The notes: generated from the sequence alone by a model not told the origin. A stretch of DNA of 64,000 bases from Lumnitzera littorea (GCA_024138015.1 JAMXBB010000004.1:76416363-76480362), one strand, 5' to 3'; counted from the first letter of the stretch, positions 32,707 to 43,874 are shown. A program made the numbers and translations.

Positions 32707-33245
32707 GTGAGGAGTTTCCATAGATTGGCATCATTCTACCGACACTTTATCCAAGGATTCAGTACTATAGTAGCACCTCTGATTAAGCTAACAAAGAAGA
32801 ATGTAGAGTTTAAGTGGGGAGAAAAAGAAGAGAGAAGTTTGGTAGAGGTGAAAGTTATGTCAACCTTTTCCCCCGTCTTAGCCTTACTAGACTTTAAGAA
32901 AGTGTTTGAGCATAAATGCAACATGTTAGGTGTCAGCATTGGAATTGTACTAATGCAAGAAGGTCGACTTGTTGCTTATCATAGTAAGAAGCTCAAAGGA
33001 ACACAACTAAGCTATTCTTTATATGAAGAAGAACCTTTAGCCTTAATCTAAGCTCTTCGCATATGGTAACATTATTTTTTGCCAAAAGAATTTTTCATAT
33101 ATACAGATCATGAACCTTTGAGGTACCTATGGAGCCAATTAAAACTTTCTAAACACCAAGCTCGATGGATTGAATTTCTAAAAGGATTTAATTTCATCAT
33201 CAAATACAAGCAAGGAAAGAATAACGTAGTTATCGATGCTTTGTC
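32707..33245 (+). pseudogene. Element D RNase H relic
   Basis: FHRLASFYRHFIQGFSTIVA (connection) is followed by LLDFKKVFEHKCNMLGVSIG, where Asn replaces the first Asp, then VAYHSKKLKGTQLSYSLYEE, EFFIYTDHEPLRYLWSQ, ARWIEFLKGFNFIIKYKQGK and NVVIDALSRRH. There is only one stop near 33050 and one short slip, so the region is readable almost throughout. It runs straight into integrase. Confidence 0.9.
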
Positions 33246-34549
33246 AAGAAGACATGTTCTTCTTATTGAGTTACAAACCGGATTATTGGGGTTTGCAAGT
33301 ATTAAAAAACAGTATCAACATGATTCTCACTTTGATCTGATATATAAACACTATGATGATGGGAGAATAGTGGATGAATTCCATATGGAAGATGGTCACC
33401 TATTCCGAGGTAGCAAATTGTGTATGCCGACCTATTCAGTTATGGAGCTACTGGTAAGAGAAGCCTACAGTGGAGGACTCTTTAGGCATTTTGGAGATCA
33501 AAGGACGTATGACCTACTGAATGAAAAGTTCTTATGGCCAAAAATGAAACATAATGTGCATCGTGTGATTAAGGAATGCAATATCTGTAAGAAAGCAAAA
33601 AGCCGAGCTGAACAAGGAAAGGCTATGCCTCTACCTGTTTTGAGTACACCATGGGCTAACCTAAGTATGAACTTTGTCTTAAAATTACCCCAAACTACCC
33701 GAAGCAAAGACACTATAATGATTATCGTAGATAGGTTCAGCAAAATGGCACATTTTGTGCCTTGCACCAAAACTAATGATGCTTTAGCTATTTCTTCTTT
33801 GTTTTTGCAAGAAATAGTTTGCTTACATGAAATACTAAGGAGTGTAATATCAGACAAAGGCCTAAATTTTTTGAGCTATTTTTAGAGAACTCTTTGGCGT
33901 CAGATGGGAACCAAACTACTAATCAACATCTCTTCCTATCCATAAACTGACGGCCAGATAAAGGTTGTCAACTACACCCTAGGATCATTTCCTCGAGCTA
34001 CAGTAGGAAAGAACTTAGCTAACTAAGACGTCTACCTGCTTATGGTAAAGTTTGCTTATAACAAAACAATACACACCACTACTGAACATACCCCATTTGA
34101 AGTCATCTATGGTTTCAACCTTGAGCTACCCCTTAATTATGCCCTAATACCCTCAACTAACCAAGAAGATCCAGAAGCGAGAGCTAGAGCTCAATCCCTC
34201 CAACAAATCCACCAACAAGTTACCCAACATATCAACCATGCTACTAGGAAGCCAAAAGAGAAAGGCAAAGATAGAAAGACAAAGTAGTTTCGGTTCGGAG
34301 ATCAAGAATAGCTACACTTGAGCAAAGAGAGATTTCCTAATAAGAGGAAGAATAAGTTGTCTGCTAAAGTTGAAGGACCATTCAAGTAGCCCAAAAGATA
34401 AACGATAATGCATACCAGCTAGAACTATCAAAAGACTTTGGAGTATCTAACATGTTTAATGTTGCCAACCTCAGCCCTTACTGATCCTAGGAGGGCTTGG
34501 ATGAGGACCAATTAGATTTGAACCCAAATCCTAATTAACCTAATAGGGA
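33246..34549 (+). pseudogene. Element D integrase relic
   Basis: An open stretch continuing to 33885 holds the zinc-binding domain (LVREAYSGGLFRHFGDQRTY and HRVIKECNICKKAK, with CX2C intact) and the core start MNFVLKLP, where the first catalytic Asp is Asn, then IIVDRFSKMAHFVPC and VISDKGLNFLSYF (second Asp kept). After stops the third position reads TDGQIKVVNYTLG, with Lys in place of Glu. FAYNKTIHTTTEHTPFEVIY follows (34050-34110). The C-terminus has KINDNAYQLELSKDFGV and FNVANLSPY (about 34400-34480) and continues through the purine tract into the LTR. No chromodomain is seen. Confidence 0.92.
34536..34549 (+). promoter_or_regulatory. Element D polypurine tract
   Basis: AACCTAATAGGGA lies immediately before the LTR start TGACAGG. 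It is also part of the integrase reading frame. Confidence 0.7.
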
Positions 34550-35441
34550 TGACAGGAATTATAGCACTAGAACTCTAACTCAAGCCCGAGCTCAAGGACT
34601 TAAGAGTATGGCTAAGCAAGTTCTCTTGTGCTAACCTGCGCTAGATGAATCAAAGCTGCTTTAATCCATAAGTCTGCTACCTTATTCAAGCCAAACCCTT
34701 TTGTACTTATCAATAGTTACTAACTGCTAACCTAAGACACACTCAAACAACAACTCGACCCGCTTGATCATTAGCTCGACCAACCTAAATATGAACTACT
34801 CTAAGCATGTCTAAGCTGAACTCACCTCGGAAGAATCTCCAATCATGCTCAGTACCTTTACTCAACTGTAGCTAGCTCGATCATACAGTTTATCCATTTC
34901 AACCACAAATTCACTCACCAATCGACAGCTACGTGTTGAAGCAATCACATGACAATATCCTTCGTATAAGATGGATGCTTTTCTTGAATTTCTCTTTATG
35001 CCCTTTTCCATTTGCTATACATTACTTATTTAAGACTTTACCCGTTTTAGTCATTTCCATTTATAGTTGTTGCCTTAATATTTTGAGTATAAATTTCCAT
35101 TGGAAATGTAGCCACAACATCTTACACATGAGATATTGAAAATATTGAATTATCTCTTTCCATTAGCATTCCTCTTTACTTACTTCACTCTTATCCTAAT
35201 CCTTAAGCAAGGCTACATGGCAAGTACCCTCATTAGACTAACTCATGCATCATACCGAGTTGAGTCATAAGTCCTTGATAATTCTCAGGTGCATCATATC
35301 CTTGGAGCAGATCATGGTTTTGCTTGTTTGATTCTCTATTATCGTATAACTCCAACTCCACCTTAGCTTTTCAAGCTTTCAACAAGCTTAGACCTACCCC
35401 CTCACAATCGGCTTTGTCAATCCATGGCTTAGCTTATATCG
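34550..35441 (+). repeat. Element D 3' LTR
   Basis: It starts TGACAGGAATTATAGC and ends CTTATATCG. The coding tail RTLTQARAQGLKSMAK lies at 34569-34616. A TATAAAT box lies near 35087 and the stem-loop AAGCTTTCAACAAGCTT at 35373-35389. Confidence 0.9.
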
Positions 35442-35580
35442 CTACCAACAAAAGAAAGTTGAGCAAAGTGAAAATTATGTCTACCGACTTACCGATAATA
35501 TGAGGAACCGACCTGCTAGTGTTCTAAGACGATGTTAAAGCTAGCGGTGATTGTGGCCAACCAACCTAGCAGTAGGGTGA
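35442..35580 (+). mobile_element. Copia-like LTR K, second part
   Basis: This is the stretch between the end of D and solo LTR I. It is assigned to K by position and by the target duplications at its two ends (CTACC for D at 35442-35446, GGTGA for I at 35576-35580). No coding. Confidence 0.45.
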
Positions 35581-36560
35581 TGATACGGATTCGTAGATGA
35601 ATACATGAACCCAATATCACATGTAACTGAAAGGATGGGTCTCAACCGCAAGATAGCTCAAAAAGTAAATGATAGTCAAGGGTGAGCAGGGGTTCCCATG
35701 CACCGATGATGAATATGATGCATCAATACCTCACACGAGCTTGGGTCACGCTTGATATGACACACAAGTATGGCCGAAGGTCAATCACCGCTAGTTCATG
35801 CTCAATAAGCTACATAAGAGTAGCTCAAGAGTAAGCAGAAGGACACTTAGCTCAAGAGGGAATAAAAGCTCAATGTATTCTCTCTATGATTCTTCTTTTG
35901 GCTATTACAATATGGGAGTATTTATAGTACCCAATTAGTGTAAGTCTTAAATTACATAAATGAATCCCTATTTGCTAAACAAAAAGGAGAATAATTTATA
36001 GGGGAAGCATGAAATCATGCTAAAAGAATATATTTATCAAAAAGGACAGTATAGATGTCAAAAAGGACAGTATAGATGTCAAAAAGGTCAGCGCATGCGC
36101 ATTTGATGTCAAAAAGGACAGGGCGTATGCGTTTCACTCAGTTTGTGATTCTAATAACACTATGAGTGGAGCAGGGGTGAGCCTTTGATTAGATCTAGTC
36201 AACATCGGTAGTTTGGCACTCTGATTGCTAGGGCTGAACAAGGGTTAGCTCAGGGACAACTCACATTCGAGTCAACCTTGGATGGTTAACTCCTGACAAC
36301 TGTTAGCTTGGCTTCAGCACTGTGGAGATAGCTATTTTCCTGAATCGGTGCTTGGACTGGGGTATTGTGTAGAGGTCAACTCCATATGTCGGCTGATTAC
36401 CTCGATAGCTTCTTAGATAGTGTAGAGAGTAAAGTAGCTCGGCAGATCAAACTGGGATAAACACTACTCCTCGGTGCTTAACTCACCTCGGATAGCTCGA
36501 TGGATTGTCTAAGAAAGCCTTCGGGCTCGAGAGCAAGTGATCGGTCTTTGATCCCCATCA
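35581..36560 (-). mobile_element. Solo LTR I, chromovirus type, TSD GGTGA/AGTGA
   Basis: A 980-bp block from TGATACGGATTCG to GATCCCCATCA is flanked by GGTGA (35576-35580) and AGTGA (36561-36565). On the minus strand it starts TGATGGGGATCAAAGACC, and the pol-tail frame reads GDQRPITCSRARRL, so it belongs to the same LTR group as C, F, G and H. There is no internal region. It holds a 21-bp tandem repeat near 36038. It lies within copia-like LTR K. Confidence 0.8.
36037..36125. repeat. 21-bp tandem repeat inside LTR I
   Basis: TCAAAAAGGACAGTATAGATG occurs twice in succession and is followed by two variants (TCAAAAAGGTCAGCGCATGC and TCAAAAAGGACAGGGCGTATG). The later variants carry a GCGCATGCGC palindrome. 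Confidence 0.85.
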
Positions 36561-37228
36561 AGTGAAGTACCAACCTAATGGTAGGGTAAAGTATTCAACT
36601 AGTTGTTAGAGTATTTAGTGCACTATAACTGGAAGACTTTAAGGAGTTGGTATAAATTCTCAACAAACCGACTAAGGACAATTAAGAGCTGATCTTTAAC
36701 TGTAGTATTCCAACATTTTCTTAAACTCTTATTGTTTATTATTCTCATTGCCTCTTGTACCTATTTTGTTAATATTTAAAGAGATTTGAAGTATAATATT
36801 GTGTGCTATAGTTGTAAAGTACTGAAAGTTAAAAAGTACTACAGTAGTGATCCTTAAGTTTAAGCTTTGTGTAAGAGCTAAGTTTGTGATTTGTATTGCG
36901 AGTTTAAAGTAAGAAACTTGTGTAATCAAGTTTTTATGCATAGCTCTTGCAACTTGAATTGAGAAATTAATAAAATAGTGTAAAGTTCTAGGTTGGAGGC
37001 ACTGTATGTTCATAGAGAGTACGAGGCAGTCTGAACTCCATATTAAATTCGGGTTTGATCTTCTCTAATCTTCTCTATTCCTATCTCTTTTAATTTCCAT
37101 ACTTATTATTATTTTATCATTATCTTAATTATACTCATTGTTACATTTATCATTTAGTTTCAAAAAGAGGTTCAAATTTGTTCTTAAAACCCAATCAACC
37201 CTCTCTTGAGTTTTAGCCTAGTATTACA
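36561..37228 (+). mobile_element. Copia-like LTR K, third part
   Basis: It ends TTTTAGCCTAGTATTACA, followed by TAGAC, the decayed partner of TACAC at 27664-27668. A CCCAATCAACCCTCTCTTGAG block just before the end fits long copia LTRs. No coding sequence was found in its 668 bp. Confidence 0.5.
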
Positions 37229-37444
37229 TAGACAACCTTCTCTCCTTGAATAGATATCCATCTTTTATATAGTAACCTCCAACAACAATTCCTTCTTAGC
37301 ACTTCTCAATAATAGGACTAAAGTACGGGTCCTAAGCATATTGTTCAGTAATAAGGGAAAATCCCAATAACCTAGTTCGTAGAGTGGTCATCAAAACTTG
37401 CCAACAAGATAGAGCATCAACAACCACATTAGCACTACCCTTCT
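37229..37444 (-). pseudogene. Element A RNase H end and integrase start (displaced by inversion)
   Basis: Reading down from 37444: KKGSANVVVDALSCWQVLMT, then TLRTRLLGFSLITEQYA, DPYFSPIIEKC and VGGYYIKDGYLFKE. These are the last residues of RNase H and the integrase N-terminus. They continue in frame the RNase H that stops at 19168 (YVIKHKK), and not the protease on the other side of LTR H. Downstream the frame meets TAGAC and LTR K, and integrase continues at 27668. This fragment is one of the two key pieces for the inversion. Confidence 0.9.
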
Positions 37445-38296
37445 TGATGGGGATCAGACAATTAGACCCTTAACCCAAGCCTCAGCTCAAGGTTTTGAAG
37501 GACTAATAAAGTGAATTCTCTCACTCCAACTAACCTCAGCCAAGGTCAAGCTAATCTTCATTGCCGAAGAATTTCATCTACTGAGTTGAGTTGTTTTAGC
37601 TCTATCAACCATTGTATATCGACCTAACTCACATTCCTCTAACTGCTCAGCCAATCCTGAAGTCAACTCTGCTCTACCAATACCAATCACTAGCTTGGCA
37701 GTACTTGTGCCAAGAACCCTAGGAGACATCTAAGACAACATCTCCTTGGAAGGGCCCCCAGGTCTACTTAACACCTCTACTTGGCGACTCCCAACCTAAC
37801 TATATAATTTATCTGTTTCTGCCAGAAGTAGCCTAATAACCGATCGCCACATATCCAACCCTCATGTGAAAGGATTTGTAGTGCCAATCACTAATTTCTT
37901 CGATTTTTCATTTATACCCTTTATCATTCTACGTGCATTACTTCTTTTAGAAAATATCGTTTTTGTCTTTTCCATTTTAGGTAAAATGCTCTAACTTTTC
38001 AAGTATAAATACCCTTTTTGAATATGTAGCCACAACATCATTTGATATTGAATATATTTCTCCTTTCATGAGCATTGCTCTCTATTTACTTGTTCATTTC
38101 ACTCTTATCCTAACCTTTAAGCAAAGTTAGATAACGAGTACCCTTACTGAGTTAGCTTATACATTATATCGAGTTCGCTCTATAAGTTCTCAGTAGTTCC
38201 CTAGTACGTAATATCCTCAAAATGGATCAAGGTTATCTTGTTTGTTTCTTTGTCTTCATGCATTTTATACTCACCCTTGTCTACTCTTGGCTATCA
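37445..38296 (+). mobile_element. Solo LTR H, chromovirus type (probable inversion breakpoint)
   Basis: An 852-bp block from TGATGGGGATCAGACAATT to CTTGGCTATCA is closely similar, in opposite orientation, to the LTRs of C. The coding tail QTIRPLTQASAQGFEGLIK lies at about 37454-37510. A TATAAATA box is at 38004-38011. Flanks CTTCT (37440-37444) and CTTAT (38297-38301) differ by one base. However, the sequences on the two sides are RNase H/integrase and protease, which are not neighbours in any gypsy element. Confidence 0.85.
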
Positions 38297-38640
38297 CTTA
38301 TTCAACCAATGCAACTCGTATGGCCTCAAGTGTCACAAGGTCAGTAATTTCAACTTCTAAACTAAGCTAGTAGAAACAATGTTGGTACAACTTCCACTAT
38401 CCATAATCAATATACAGACTTAGCCCTTAACTTTACAGATAATGTAGAATAAGTTCTCTCTTTGCTCATCCTTAACTGATAGCTCTATACTCATAGTACA
38501 CAGATAACTAAAGTTAACTTATCTGAATCTTTGGCATATACCTCTTTAACAAGCTCATTGTTTTTCTTATCAACATTCTTCTGTTCTTCAACCTTCTCCT
38601 TATGTTCTTTAGTAAAACTATCAACTTTGAAGGTCGAGAC
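38297..38640 (-). pseudogene. H-host protease, first half
   Basis: Reading down: a Lys/Glu-rich linker (NNELVKEVYAKDSDKLTLV, about 38530-38590), IELSVKDEQRENLFYIICKV (about 38430-38480), the active site LIMDSGSCTNIVSTSLV with D-S-G-S intact (about 38365-38420), and LRPYELHWLNK, ending at the LTR H boundary. The second half (KGTLHVSK..) is at 25797-25972. It is an aspartic protease of a chromovirus distinct from A, C, D and G in sequence. Confidence 0.88.
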
Positions 38641-39083
38641 TTCTTCCTTAATAACAATAATCATAGTACAACAATTTGGACACTAAGCAACCATATGTCT
38701 GAAACCTTAGTACTTGAAGCACTTAATTTCACTTGTCTTTCTCCTTGACAGTTGACCTTTCTCAAACTTCCTTAGTACCTCCTTCTCAATAGAGTAGCCT
38801 TCTAATTAGGTCATGCCTCTTCTCTTCTACTCGATTCCATATGAGAATGAGCTCAATTTCCACCTTGAATAGATCGAATAAATGGAATAGGTCGGCTTAA
38901 CGAAGCTTAAGTAAATCTACTCATTCGTTACCTCTCTACAAGCTATGCAATCTTGATAACTTCTTTAAGAGTAGTGAACTATTGAAGCTTAACTACATCT
39001 CAAATCTCATATTGTAAGCCAGTAAAGAATCTAGAAATTGTTCAAAATTATGGCTGATTCACCTAAAGGACCATGAACATATG
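38641..39083 (-). pseudogene. H-host gag, C-terminal part
   Basis: The nucleocapsid knuckle at about 38680-38730 reads CFKY*GFRHMVA*CPNCC. The second Cys is Tyr, while His and last Cys are kept. Upstream is a decayed basic segment and the end of the capsid domain, ISRFFTGLQYEI followed by FTTLKEVIKIA (about 38945-39050). The domain is cut at 39083 by the hAT element and continues at 40218. TAG stops fall at expected Gln positions. Confidence 0.8.
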
Positions 39084-40209
39084 TAGGGATGGACGTAGAA
39101 TCAAATAATGAGAAAAGGTGGGGGTAGGGTAGGGTTTAATATATCATATGCAATATTTATAATTTATAATATAATTTACCGAATATATAGATTATAGATC
39201 AAATCATATAAAATATAATTAATATCTAAATAGTATTATATATAAGTTAGATAATATTTTATTATACAAATTACAACATATTTATCATTTGTAGTGTTTT
39301 TAATAATTTATATACGGAATAATATAAGAAGATCATTCGAAAAAGATAAATTTAAAGAAAAAAAATCATGAAATGAATGTGGAAAAAAATGTTAAAAAAA
39401 AAAGAGAACATAATATAATCACATCTACATAATACTACAAAAACAAATTATACAATGGAAAGAAAAGTTGCAAGCTAAATAACATGTTATATATAATAAA
39501 GATTTAAAATGTAGTTGTAGATGAGAGAGATGATGCTAATGTTTGTGATCATTTAATGATGATAAAGCCTAGTATTTCAATGTTAAAATGCTTATGATAT
39601 TTGATTGCAACTTTTACACTTAAGTACTTTTGCAATTAATATATGATAGCTTAATTTATGCATATTACATAGTATTTATGATTGATGACTTTGTATAGAA
39701 AAAAAAAAAAAAGACTTTGTTGCCAACAAATTAGGTAGATCGTTAATATGTTTGAAATAAGTTATATACATATAAATTAATTGTACACTAACCAATTTTA
39801 AAATTATCAACTACAACTAAAATATTTCAATTTTTAAATCTCAACTAAATATGCCGTTGTAATAGATAAAAGATAAAAAAAGAGTCTAATAATGTAATAG
39901 GCATGATAAATTGAAGCAAATAAAAATGGCATAAATAAATTATAACCTAACAACAACTTAAATATTACTGTAAATGCCTTTATTGCAATGAATTTATTGC
40001 CTGGTGTGAATCTCATGAAATAGTAGTAATGTGGATATTGAGGTTTGGGTTAAGCATGATGCAAATGGGCTAGGGGAGGATGGAGCCTATTTATGTCCAT
40101 GCATTATTATATTATATTTAGGAGATAAGGGCTTGATTTTAAATCTTTTAATCTATTTTTTGGCTTAAGGATCAAAGGCCTAACCCCCACCCCCCAAGGC
40201 CTATCTTTG
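39084..40209. mobile_element. hAT-like non-autonomous transposon, 1126 bp, 8-bp TSD
   Basis: An AT-rich, non-coding block splits the H-host capsid frame between IEYVWEFH and MFMVL. The ends are TAGGGATGGACGTAG on the left and, as reverse complement, CAAAGATAGGCCTTG on the right. They agree at nearly all positions if transitions are allowed, as in the YAGGG-type inverted repeats of hAT elements. G-rich runs (GGTGGGGGTAGG) lie just inside both ends. Flanks AACATATG (39076-39083) and AGCGTATG (40210-40217) match at six of eight positions. No transposase remains. Confidence 0.7.
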
Positions 40210-40217
40210 AGCGTATG

Positions 40218-40918
40218 AAATTCTCATACATACTCTATAGTGTCGCTTCCCTATTTTAATTCTTGCAACCAAGCAAAGATGTCTTGCAAGTAAGAATCTG
40301 GAATGAACTATGCTCTCATGGTTCTCTTCATCTCTAGCCAAGTTATAATTTCGTGAAATCCTTTACTCCTACGCATGGCCTAAAAACTATTCTACCAATT
40401 GCAACATAACTCGAGAACTCTTGAAGTCCTTGTATAGATAATAGTCAAAAGTTCTCTCAACCTTTGCTTCCTAGTCGAGGTACTCATCGGCATTACTAAT
40501 GCCAAATGTCAAAACTTGAAGCTTCACATGATCAGTAACTCATAATGTACGAGCTCTCTCGTTTGCTTCACAATACTCTTCTTCTTCGTCTACATCTTCT
40601 AAATTTATCATGTGACAGGTTTGCCTTCCTACTCCTTTAAAAACTCAAGTTTACTAATCTAAGAACTGTTGCCAAACTTCATGAGTAACTTCCCTGATTT
40701 CTAGTATAATTGGAGGAGCATTGTAAATGACCTTAATAAGTCAAGCAACTAAATCACAAATAGTTCAAGTTAACTTTGTAATCATTGTGGCCATTTCATC
40801 AAAACGTTTATTTGTACTTCCGGGGTTAGTTTGAGTCATACTTCCATGGTATTGAACACCAATCCTGTTGTCCTCAACACTAGCATTCACACTCATATCT
40901 GTCATCTTCTTCGATAAT
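40218..40918 (-). pseudogene. H-host gag, N-terminal part
   Basis: The start ATG at about 40906 gives MTDMSVNASVEDNRIGVQYH, then STNKRFDEMATMITKLT, parallel to the gag starts of C, D and G. The acidic hinge lies near 40580-40610. The capsid frame includes FIPDSYLQDIFAWLQELK, then SDTIEYVWEF, ending at the hAT element. The residues after the start are unusually readable for the first 50 codons. Confidence 0.82.
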
Positions 40919-42299
40919 AACCTCAACTAGTCTTCAACTAAACAACCCAAAACACTCAAATATAGTATTACTCAGGAGCAAGAACAAGAGTTGCATCAAC
41001 AAAACTCTAACTACTTCAACTCTACACACACACTTAACCAACAAAACCTAACGACTTTAGTGATTAATAATGGCTATGTCTCTAAGTTTGAAAATAAGGG
41101 AGAATAGAGTTTAAAACTTAACACAGTAAGACACACTTTGTACCTTGACACATCTACTCACAACCATTGTAAACACTTCAACTACACACTTTAGTTACCT
41201 CAAAACATTAACACTCTTTCCTACCATACATATACGACTTTTCACCGAACACAATGTTGAACCTAAATTTTTACCCCTGCTTTTTAATTCTAACTCATAT
41301 TACATCTATCTATTATAATACAAACTGCTCCACCAAGAATTAAAAAGCTAGTTTTTAAAAACTTATTTTGACAATTGCTAACCTAAAAAAAAGGATTAGA
41401 AACCAATGGCTACATAGGATCCTAATTAGGCTGTTAGTACAAATTAAAAACTAAAAAACAAGGGTTCAAGGATTGTTAATTCCAAAGCCAACATGGCTAG
41501 CTTGATTTATAAATCATAAAATTATTAAAAGAATTGTAAGGCACTTTTTATTAATTAACTAAAGGAACTAATCAATAAAAATAAACCAAGACAATTTAAG
41601 AAAGCATGTTAAGACATTAATAGCACACCTACATCACTAATAATAACACAATTTATAGGACAGCAACTGATGGGATATATATATGTATGTATGTATACAC
41701 TAATATAAGATATACAGTTATAGAATTCCTATAATAAAATTACATATTACTCATATTGAATGTTAATGGGGCATCCTAATAATAATAGAATCATAAAGTT
41801 TTCTATGTAATTATCAACAAAATTGTACATAATGCTTTATTATATGACATTTCTATATTATACAATGTGACTATCGTATTGATAACAAATATAATACACA
41901 TGATAACAATTAATAACAAAATAAATGTTTTAATTAATTTTACTATTAATTGATATGTTAATCTATACAACACATTTTATGAATTCATCATTTAACTACA
42001 TCACATTATCCTTAAACCTATTGCTATTAGAAAAAATCATTTATAAAAAGAACATTTATTATCTAAATATTCATAATCTAAAACATTATAATATTTTAAA
42101 TGCGAACCATGTTATTGAATGATCATAATGAGATTTTCCATTAATATACAAGAGCATATAACAAACATTATTATGACATGCTACCGCATATGATAATCCT
42201 ATTCTAATAATTTGTTTTACTATTACAATGGTAGTTGATAACGTCAAATTATCATACATATTCTATAGTTATTTGTGCCATTTTGTATAATAATCTATT
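40919..42299. other. AT-rich stretch, probable leader of H-host then unassigned
   Basis: The first 300 bp have the composition and position of a chromovirus leader, but no primer site or 5' LTR was found, so H-host seems truncated near 41240. The remainder to 42299 is AT-rich with a short (TATG)n run near 41685-41697. No gene seen. Confidence 0.45.
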
Positions 42300-43431
42300 T
42301 ACTGCTATAGTATTTAGAGCTTAATTTGTCTAATTTTTATATTTAGGGACTTTGGGATGCAATTGATGGGCTTTTTAAGACTTATCAATATTTGAAGCAT
42401 TTTGGAATAACAGTGTTGGTCAAGCAATTAGTATAGATAGATTTCAAGTGAGAAACAAAGTCCATTGAAGTATACAATTGAGGACTACAACTGTCATCCA
42501 TGCCTATGAACCTTACATCATTCATTTCCATTGAAATTTTTAAGATGTCAAATCAAAGTACAAGTACATGCCTAACTCTACAACCATGCTCATCCCCTTG
42601 GACATGCAATGATATACAAATCTTCTATTTTTATTAGGTTCTTCCTAGTAAATCTAAGCCTAACCATTATAAACAGATGTCTAGACCTAAGTTTAGGGGA
42701 AAGGCCCTTCAGTAAGAGTCAATAAGGAAAAGAATACAAAAGGGTTCCTCTATTCTCTTCTTTTATTTTTGTTATTATATCGATTTTTGAATTTCTTAGT
42801 GAATCATCATTGAACCCTATGTTTTGGGATGACTTTTTATTATAATCGATGAAATCCAATCTGGAATTTACATATTAGGATCTAATTGTATTTCGTTTTT
42901 GTTGCCTTTAATTCAATACATCAATGATTAAATTATTGATAGTATCTATTGTAGAGTTCATGAGAGCATGTAATATGACTGAGTGATACAACTAGGCAAA
43001 ACAAACTGACTAAAACATTTAGTAGTTTGGTTTTCTAGATTAGGGCAACCTAATAGTAGGATTCAAGAGTATCATATGATTCTCCAAAGCTTTATTCAAA
43101 AGAGATTCGAGTGGAGAAGGTTTCAAGATTAGGAACTGGCCAAGAGACGTAAGTCCGATTAGTTCGTACTAGAAATCCCCATGATCCAATACTGCAATTG
43201 AAATTGAATGAGTCACTTAGAATTAGATAGCAAATAACACTAGAGATTTACTAAGAAACATGCTTTTTCTTTTAACTTTATTTAATTATTTTTATTTCTA
43301 TTAATTCCTGTTTAAATTTATATTCTTGTTATTTTAATTAATTGTTACTACAATCTTTACTTTACCATCTTTAATTATTCAATTAAATCTTATATTATAA
43401 AAGTTAGGTAACTAGAATAATTTAAGGATAC
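42300..43431 (+). mobile_element. Tat-like LTR fragment L
   Basis: It resembles the reverse complement of solo LTR B in order and wording over several blocks, for example GGAACTGGCCAAGAGACGTA against GGAATTAGCCAGAGACACAA and GGTAACTAGAATAATTTAAGG against GGTAATTGAATAATTTATGG. No TG start could be fixed. The right end is cut where the LTR of element J begins. No coding. Confidence 0.5.
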
Positions 43432-43836
43432 ATCAACAAGAGGGGTCATCTCGCCTGTCAATTATCATTGTGAATGTACGAACATCGTCAATGGCTTAAC
43501 ATTATAACTACTCTAGAGCTCCTCTTCATTTGGAATAATTCAACTATTTAAAGAAACAATATCGTGCTGTCATGCTACTATCATAAAAGATTAAACAGAG
43601 TTCAAAATGAACAACACATCGCCTATAATCTATAATAATGGAGTTGATGCATTATAGCTTCTCCACCTATCACATGTGCATTCAAAACTCCCTAAGACTG
43701 CTTACTCCTCCTCCCTACTTCTTTCTCTCCAACTCGTCCCTTACATGTCATTCTATGATACTCCTCTGAGGTCACATGTAACATGAGACTTACACTGAAC
43801 ATATATGACTACTAAAACAGAATTCTCTCATCTACA
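43432..43836 (+). repeat. Element J 5' LTR (left-truncated)
   Basis: It aligns from CATCAACAAGAGGGGTCATC to CTCTCATCTACA with 49389-49800. The first part of the LTR is missing. Confidence 0.85.
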
Positions 43837-43874
43837 TTTTAACGACTCCATTGGGGAAAGAGAACGTTGACAAT

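Larger units (their letters stand above)
27966..35441 (+). mobile_element. Element D: nearly complete chromovirus inside LTR K
   Basis: Related LTRs of 873 bp (27966-28838) and 892 bp (34550-35441) enclose primer site, gag, protease, RT, RNase H and integrase in standard order on the plus strand. Gag is split by solo LTR F. Flanking 5-mers TTGCC and CTACC differ by two transitions and are a likely decayed duplication. Integrase runs into the 3' LTR through the polypurine tract (NRDDRNYSTRTLTQARAQGL). The protease catalytic Asp, both key RT Asps and at least two integrase acidic residues are mutated, so the copy is dead. Confidence 0.9.
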
